NCBI GenBank assembly: GCA_903834645.1
Contig: CAILKA010000145.1
Location: forward strand, 1-8,824
Direction of reading: 5' to 3'
DNA: 8,824 nucleotides
Source: an uncultured beta proteobacterium
Lineage (GTDB): Bacteria; Pseudomonadota; Gammaproteobacteria; Burkholderiales; Burkholderiaceae_C
The notes beneath the pieces were generated by a model. The model ran no database searches and was not told the DNA's origin. It was given only the letters and a program-made list of their open reading frames with translations. The translations under genes and the position numbers were made by a program. Shown here one piece after another: positions 5,435-8,824 of the stretch. Every line of letters begins with the position of its first letter. Positions within the stretch are counted from its first letter, which is position 1.

Positions 5435-7333
5435 TCAGCTGCCGGGGTAGCAGGCGGTGCGTGAGAAGGATCCGCCGGCGCCCAGGTTGCGCGCCTGCCA
5501 GCACTGCTGCGCAGGGATGCTGTGCACGCGGCCGTTGGCCTCCCCCCACGCCGTCCCGCCCGTCACCTCCGGCCCGATCGGCGGCCACGCCGTCGCCGAC
5601 GGGAACCACGCCGGCTTCGCGTCGTGCACGTACGACGCTCGCAGCACTCGCGTCCCAGGCGCCGTCACCCCCGCAGGCAGCTCCCCAGCCTCCCAGCGCA
5701 CCGCCCTCGTGTAGTTGTCGTAGTTCCCCCACCTCAGCAGCGTGCCCTTGACCTTGCCGTCCGGGTAGCTCATCCCCCCAGGCACCGCGTAGCCCGTCAC
5801 GTCACTGAGCAGGCAGTTGCCAATGTTGGGGTACCCCAGCCGGTACACCCCCACCCCGCCCGCGCAGTTGTCGGCCACCTGCTCGTACTTGCCCGGCACC
5901 CACGTCGATGCCCCCAGCACGTTGCCCACCAGGTTGAAGGAGTAGCTCAGCCGGTTGAGCCTCACCGGCTCGCCCACACGCCCGGAGTTCCTGTTCACCC
6001 CCAGCAGGTGGTTGCGAAACACCATCGCGTGGCTCGAGCCCCCGTAGTAGCCGTCCGAGCCGAACATCTCCCCGACATTGCCCTCCCACAGGTTCATCAT
6101 GTCGTGCGGCCCGTGGTTGTCCGCAAACGTCCACGTCACAGGCTGGTCCGCATCCGCCCCAGGCTGGCTGGCCGAGCCGTAGCTGAAGTTGTAGCCCATG
6201 TAGAACCCGCTCGAGCCGTTTTGCAGCTCGATGGCCGGGAACAGCTTGTTGAACGCGTTGTTCTCGATCTTCCAGCTCGAGTTCGAGCCGTACGTCGGGC
6301 TCCCGTACGCCTGCAGCCCCGCGTTGTTGGGCCCATAGGTCTGCGTCAGCCTCACCACCGAGTCGCGGAACTCCCCGTTGACCGTCCCCACCATCGTGAA
6401 GTGGTAGCCCGATGCCAGGTACGAGTCCACCCCCTTGATCCAGCAGCTGTCGCAGTACTGGATCATGAAGTTCGTGCACCCGCTCGTGCCCGAGTGGTCG
6501 ATCTTCACGTCCTCCACCCCGCTCCTGCGCGTGGCCGTGTACGTGAACTTCACCCTCGCGTTGCCCGAGCCGAAGTTCCACAGCAGCGGGTTGCGCAGCG
6601 TCACCACGTTGCCGCTGATCCCCGTCACCACGTTCACCTGGCGCATGTGCCGGCTCCCACCCACCGTGCTCACCGCCACCCCGGCCTCGTTGTCGCGGTC
6701 CAGCTCGATCATCTTGCCCACCGCCAGCGAGCCCAGCGACGCCACCGTGATCGTGCGACTGTCCTTGGCCCCACCGCCCGTGATCGCAATGCCCGCGTTG
6801 CTGGTCCCTCCGCCTCCCATCCTCACCACGTTGCAGCCCTTGAGCACCGTCTGGTCCGCCCCCGCCCCGCGCAGCGTCACGTTGCTCGCCGACACCTGCA
6901 GCCCCGTCACGTTGTACGTGCCAGCCGCCAGCTGCACCACACCGTCCGCACACGCCGCAGAGGCCAGCGCCGCGTTGATCGACGACGCACTCGCGCCCGG
7001 CGCAAAACTCGCACACACCCGCGTCCTCGCAGGTATCCCACCAGGAACCCCAGCCGCACGCCAGTCCGTGCGCCGTTCCGCAGGCACCACGTCTTCGGGC
7101 GCCGGCGCTGGTGCAGGAACGGGGTCAGGAACGGGGGCAGGAAGGTGGGCAGGTGCCGGAGCGGAAGCCTGGCCGGAATGGCGCCCGCCCACGCCCGGAT
7201 CGGGCGGGGCGCTGGCGGGCTCGGACAGCACCTGGCAACCGGCAGCCGCCCAGGCCAGCAGGATGCCCAGCGGCACCCAGACCCGCGCCGCCTCAGGCCA
7301 GCGCCGGCTCGCCCACCTCACGCTGAAGCTCAT
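5435..7333 (-). CDS. Right-handed beta-helix lipoprotein, putative polysaccharide-active
   Basis: This 632-residue predicted outer-membrane lipoprotein starts with a basic n-region and a hydrophobic segment (VWVPLGILLAWAAAGC, 18-33), ending in a lipobox-like AAGC with C33. Gln follows the cysteine, consistent with outer-membrane sorting. A Pro/Ala-rich linker runs from about 39 to 80. The rest looks like a parallel beta-helix of the pectate-lyase/glycosyl-hydrolase-28-like type: short Gly/Asn-rich coils such as GVVQLAAGTYNVTGLQV, NVTLRGAGADQTVL and KIENNAFNKLF, and a core segment with HGPHDMMNLWEGNVG followed by GSDGYYGGSSHAM. Such proteins usually cleave, epimerise or bind acidic or acetylated polysaccharides, but I see no catalytic set that identifies a reaction. 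The ATG at 7333 lies inside the ATPase gene, an overlap of 41 nt. The gene uses G-ending codons and AGG arginine (three GTG-AGG pairs seen) more than its neighbours appear to, a possible sign of separate origin. Confidence 0.85.
   Translation of the reverse strand: MSFSVRWASRRWPEAARVWVPLGILLAWAAAGCQVLSEPASAPPDPGVGGRHSGQASAPAPAHLPAPVPDPVPAPAPAPEDVVPAERRTDWRAAGVPGGIPARTRVCASFAPGASASSINAALASAACADGVVQLAAGTYNVTGLQVSASNVTLRGAGADQTVLKGCNVVRMGGGGTSNAGIAITGGGAKDSRTITVASLGSLAVGKMIELDRDNEAGVAVSTVGGSRHMRQVNVVTGISGNVVTLRNPLLWNFGSGNARVKFTYTATRRSGVEDVKIDHSGTSGCTNFMIQYCDSCWIKGVDSYLASGYHFTMVGTVNGEFRDSVVRLTQTYGPNNAGLQAYGSPTYGSNSSWKIENNAFNKLFPAIELQNGSSGFYMGYNFSYGSASQPGADADQPVTWTFADNHGPHDMMNLWEGNVGEMFGSDGYYGGSSHAMVFRNHLLGVNRNSGRVGEPVRLNRLSYSFNLVGNVLGASTWVPGKYEQVADNCAGGVGVYRLGYPNIGNCLLSDVTGYAVPGGMSYPDGKVKGTLLRWGNYDNYTRAVRWEAGELPAGVTAPGTRVLRASYVHDAKPAWFPSATAWPPIGPEVTGGTAWGEANGRVHSIPAQQCWQARNLGAGGSFSRTACYPGS
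7113..7160 (-). repeat. Imperfect 12-bp repeat coding the Pro/Ala linker
   Basis: Four degenerate 12-bp units. On the + strand they read gcaggaacgggg, tcaggaacgggg, gcaggaaggtgg and gcaggtgccgga. On the coding strand they give the alternating Pro-x series (PAPVPDPVPAP) that spaces the lipid anchor from the beta-helix domain. Confidence 0.7.
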
Positions 7334-8123
7334 CGGCCACCGGCTGCGCCCACTGCCCGTCGATGCGCGGCCGCTGCTCGAGCGCGGCGGTCAGCAACAG
7401 CCGGCTGCACAGCAGGTTGATGCGCCGGGGCACGCCGCCCGTGCGCGCATGCACGAGCTCCACGGCCCCGGGGTCGAACAGCTCGCCACCCGCCCATCCC
7501 GCACGCTCCAGCCGGAAACCGATGTAGGCGCCCGTCTCGGCCGCGCTCAGGGGCGCCAGGTGGCAGGCGGCGATCACGCGCTGGCGCATCTGCTCCAGGC
7601 CCGGGCGGCGCAGGAGATCGCGCAGCCCGGGTTGCCCGACGAGAAAGCTCTGCAGCAATGCACGGCTGCCCAGCTGGAAATTCGACAGCATGCGCAGCTC
7701 CTCGATCTCCGAGGGCCCGAGGTTCTGCGCCTCGTCCACCACCAGCAACGCGCGCCGCCCGCCTGCGGCGACGGCGGTGAAGAAGGCCTCGAGCGTGCCG
7801 AGCATGCGCGCCTTCGAGCCATCGGGCATGGGCACCCCGAAGGCCTGCCCGATCGCGCGCAGCAGCTCGCCGCTGTCGAGTTGCGTGTTCGCGACCTCGG
7901 CCGCCAACACCTGCGCCGGGTCGAGCTGCCCGAGCAGCGACTTCACGAGCGTCGTCTTGCCGGCACCGATCTCGCCGCTCACGACGATGAAGCCCTCGCG
8001 CTGGAAGACCCCGAACTTGAGGTACGACATGGCCTGCGAATGACCTCGGCTCTGGAACCAGCAGGCCGGGTCGGGGCTGAGCTGGAAAGGGGGTGCGTCC
8101 AGACCGAAGTGCGATTCGAACAT
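7293..8123 (-). CDS. AAA ATPase of the XrtA/PEP-CTERM EPS locus type (GspA/ExeA-like)
   Basis: This 276-residue cytoplasmic P-loop ATPase begins with the characteristic MFESHFGLDAPPFQLSPDP, shared by ExeA/GspA-type secretion ATPases and the EPS/exosortase-locus subfamily. Walker A is GEIGAGKTT (50-58). Walker B is ALLVVDEAQNL (125-135) with D130 and E131. The downstream SEIEELRMLSNFQ and GQPGLRDLL segments and the late TGGVPRRINLLCSRLLL segment match the sensor and lid regions of this family. The motifs are complete, so it should be active. Family members are thought to energise or regulate EPS or envelope export; no partner is proven. The start is supported by the conserved N-terminus and by GGGG about 10 nt upstream. 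It lies 16 nt after the autokinase-like gene, and its last 41 nt overlap the start of the beta-helix gene. Assignment to the exosortase-linked subfamily comes from recognition of the sequence, not from a search. Confidence 0.92.
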   Translation of the reverse strand: MFESHFGLDAPPFQLSPDPACWFQSRGHSQAMSYLKFGVFQREGFIVVSGEIGAGKTTLVKSLLGQLDPAQVLAAEVANTQLDSGELLRAIGQAFGVPMPDGSKARMLGTLEAFFTAVAAGGRRALLVVDEAQNLGPSEIEELRMLSNFQLGSRALLQSFLVGQPGLRDLLRRPGLEQMRQRVIAACHLAPLSAAETGAYIGFRLERAGWAGGELFDPGAVELVHARTGGVPRRINLLCSRLLLTAALEQRPRIDGQWAQPVADELQREVGEPALA

Positions 8124-8139
8124 CGAAATGACCCCGGGC

Positions 8140-8824
8140 TCAGGCCGCAGCCGCCGGCAGATGGTTCAGCAGCGCCACGACGGGCGGCCCGCCCTCGAGC
8201 GAGGAGAACGCCCGCTGCACGAGCGGCAGCGGCGTGCGCTGCGCTGCCACCACCACCACGACCTGCGTGGCCAGCGCCGCGAGGGCCCCGGCGTCGGCAC
8301 TGCGCAGCAGCGACGGCGCATCCACGATCACCACCCGGTCGGGCCGGTGGCCGATGAGCTGCGACACCAGTCCGCGCATCCCCGATCCGGCAAAGAGCTC
8401 ATGCGAGCGCACATCCGGCGCGCCGGCGGGCAGCAGCGACAAGCCCGGCACGTTCGTCGGCAGCACGGCACGCACAAGCGGAAGACCCGGATCGGCCAGC
8501 AACTCGGTCAGGCCGACACCCCCTGCCACGCCCAGGCGAGCCAGGGCCTGCGGGCGCTTCACATCCGCCTCCACCAGCAGCACGGAGGTATCCACCTCCA
8601 TCGCCATGCTCAGCGCCAGGTTGATCGCACAGGTCGTGCGGCCCTCGCCATCCACGGCGCTCGTCACCACCACCAGCACACCACTGCCCGGATGCGCGGC
8701 GGCCGATTCGCGAACGCGATCCAGCAATGCACGCTTGGCACGCCGGAAATCCTCCGCCAGCGGCGCCTGCTCCAGCCCCGGAACCAGGTACCCTGCCTTG
8801 GCCAGCCGCGGCAGGTCCAGGGGA
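8140..8824 (-). CDS. Tyrosine-autokinase-like ATPase (CpsD/CapB/BY-kinase family), 5' truncated by window
   Basis: The last 227 codons are visible and the frame stays open to the window edge, so the start lies outside; a TTG at 8727 falls inside the conserved region and is not the true start. The reading begins with LDLPRLAKAGYLVPG and AEDFRRAKRALL, the pre-kinase segment of EPS-locus tyrosine autokinases. It continues with a Walker A-like DGEGRTT, a Walker A'-like LLVEADVKRP, NVPGLSLLPAG, and a Walker B-like VVIVDAPSLL. The fold and order are those of BY-kinases that regulate EPS chain length with a Wzc/polysaccharide co-polymerase. Three features are atypical: Arg replaces the P-loop Lys (codon 8638-8640), Glu replaces the first Asp of Walker A', and the protein ends LLNHLPAAAA with no tyrosine cluster. 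Only one Tyr occurs in the visible part. It may be an inactive or regulatory relative. It is the first visible gene of the - strand operon. Confidence 0.88.
   Translation of the reverse strand, partial: PLDLPRLAKAGYLVPGLEQAPLAEDFRRAKRALLDRVRESAAAHPGSGVLVVVTSAVDGEGRTTCAINLALSMAMEVDTSVLLVEADVKRPQALARLGVAGGVGLTELLADPGLPLVRAVLPTNVPGLSLLPAGAPDVRSHELFAGSGMRGLVSQLIGHRPDRVVIVDAPSLLRSADAGALAALATQVVVVVAAQRTPLPLVQRAFSSLEGGPPVVALLNHLPAAAA

Noticed and set aside
5522..7420. Long + strand open frame opposite the beta-helix gene
   Set aside because: The product is an Arg/His/Pro/Val-rich low-complexity string without motifs; it is an antisense shadow of a protein with a signal peptide and recognisable fold.
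6435..8357. Second long + strand open frame spanning three - strand genes
   Set aside because: It crosses the boundaries of the beta-helix, ATPase and autokinase genes, which all have family motifs, and it shows none itself.
8140..8727. TTG at 8727 as the start of the autokinase-like gene
   Set aside because: The conserved pre-kinase residues continue in frame upstream to the window edge, so the gene is cut by the window rather than starting here.
1..8824. CRISPR array, insertion sequence, transposase or integrase
   Set aside because: No spaced direct repeats, terminal inverted repeats or recombinase motifs were seen. The only repeats are the 9-bp and 12-bp coding repeats, and no second copy of the tRNA 3' end was noticed.

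Overview
The window is very GC-rich, almost fully coding, and its protein families point to a betaproteobacterium, most likely of the order Burkholderiales (Comamonadaceae or a close relative). That placement is inferred from family resemblance and composition; there is no rRNA to test it. The locus is part of an exopolysaccharide (EPS) assembly cluster of the kind that often accompanies the exosortase A (XrtA)/PEP-CTERM system. The link rests on an ATPase (7293-8123) and a tyrosine-autokinase-like protein (8140-8824) that resemble the subfamilies named for that locus. No exosortase or PEP-CTERM protein lies inside the window.

Layout. On the + strand at the left edge are the 3' end of a polytopic O-antigen ligase/polymerase-like membrane protein (1-225) and, overlapping it by ATGA, a polysaccharide deacetylase (222-992). 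Everything to the right is on the - strand and converges on them. In transcription order it runs: autokinase-like ATPase (8824-8140, 5' end outside), AAA ATPase (8123-7293), a proline-rich lipoprotein with a right-handed beta-helix domain (7333-5435), a family 4 glycosyltransferase (5373-4099), an alpha/alpha-toroid protein of unknown activity (4099-2993), a GT2 glycosyltransferase fused in frame to a GNAT/FemAB-like acyltransferase (2996-1098), and a tRNA-Thr(CGT)-like gene (1082-1008). Gaps are 61 nt or less and three of the joints overlap, so the - strand genes look like one operon ending in the tRNA. There is no stretch of 300 bases without a gene.

Proposed teamwork (inference). The two glycosyltransferases build lipid-linked repeat units in the cytoplasm and the acyltransferase half of the fusion decorates them. 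The ligase/polymerase-like membrane protein polymerises or transfers the units. The autokinase-like protein and the AAA ATPase belong to the chain-length and export control group. The deacetylase and the beta-helix lipoprotein modify or bind polymer in the periplasm or at the outer membrane.

The most unusual points are: the GT2-GNAT fusion; an autokinase-like protein with Arg in place of the Walker A Lys, Glu in place of the first Asp of Walker A', and no C-terminal tyrosine cluster; a tRNA-Thr gene with a bulged T-stem filling the gap between the two convergent operons; and an in-frame 9-bp minisatellite at the end of the toroid gene, just upstream of the coupled GT2 start.
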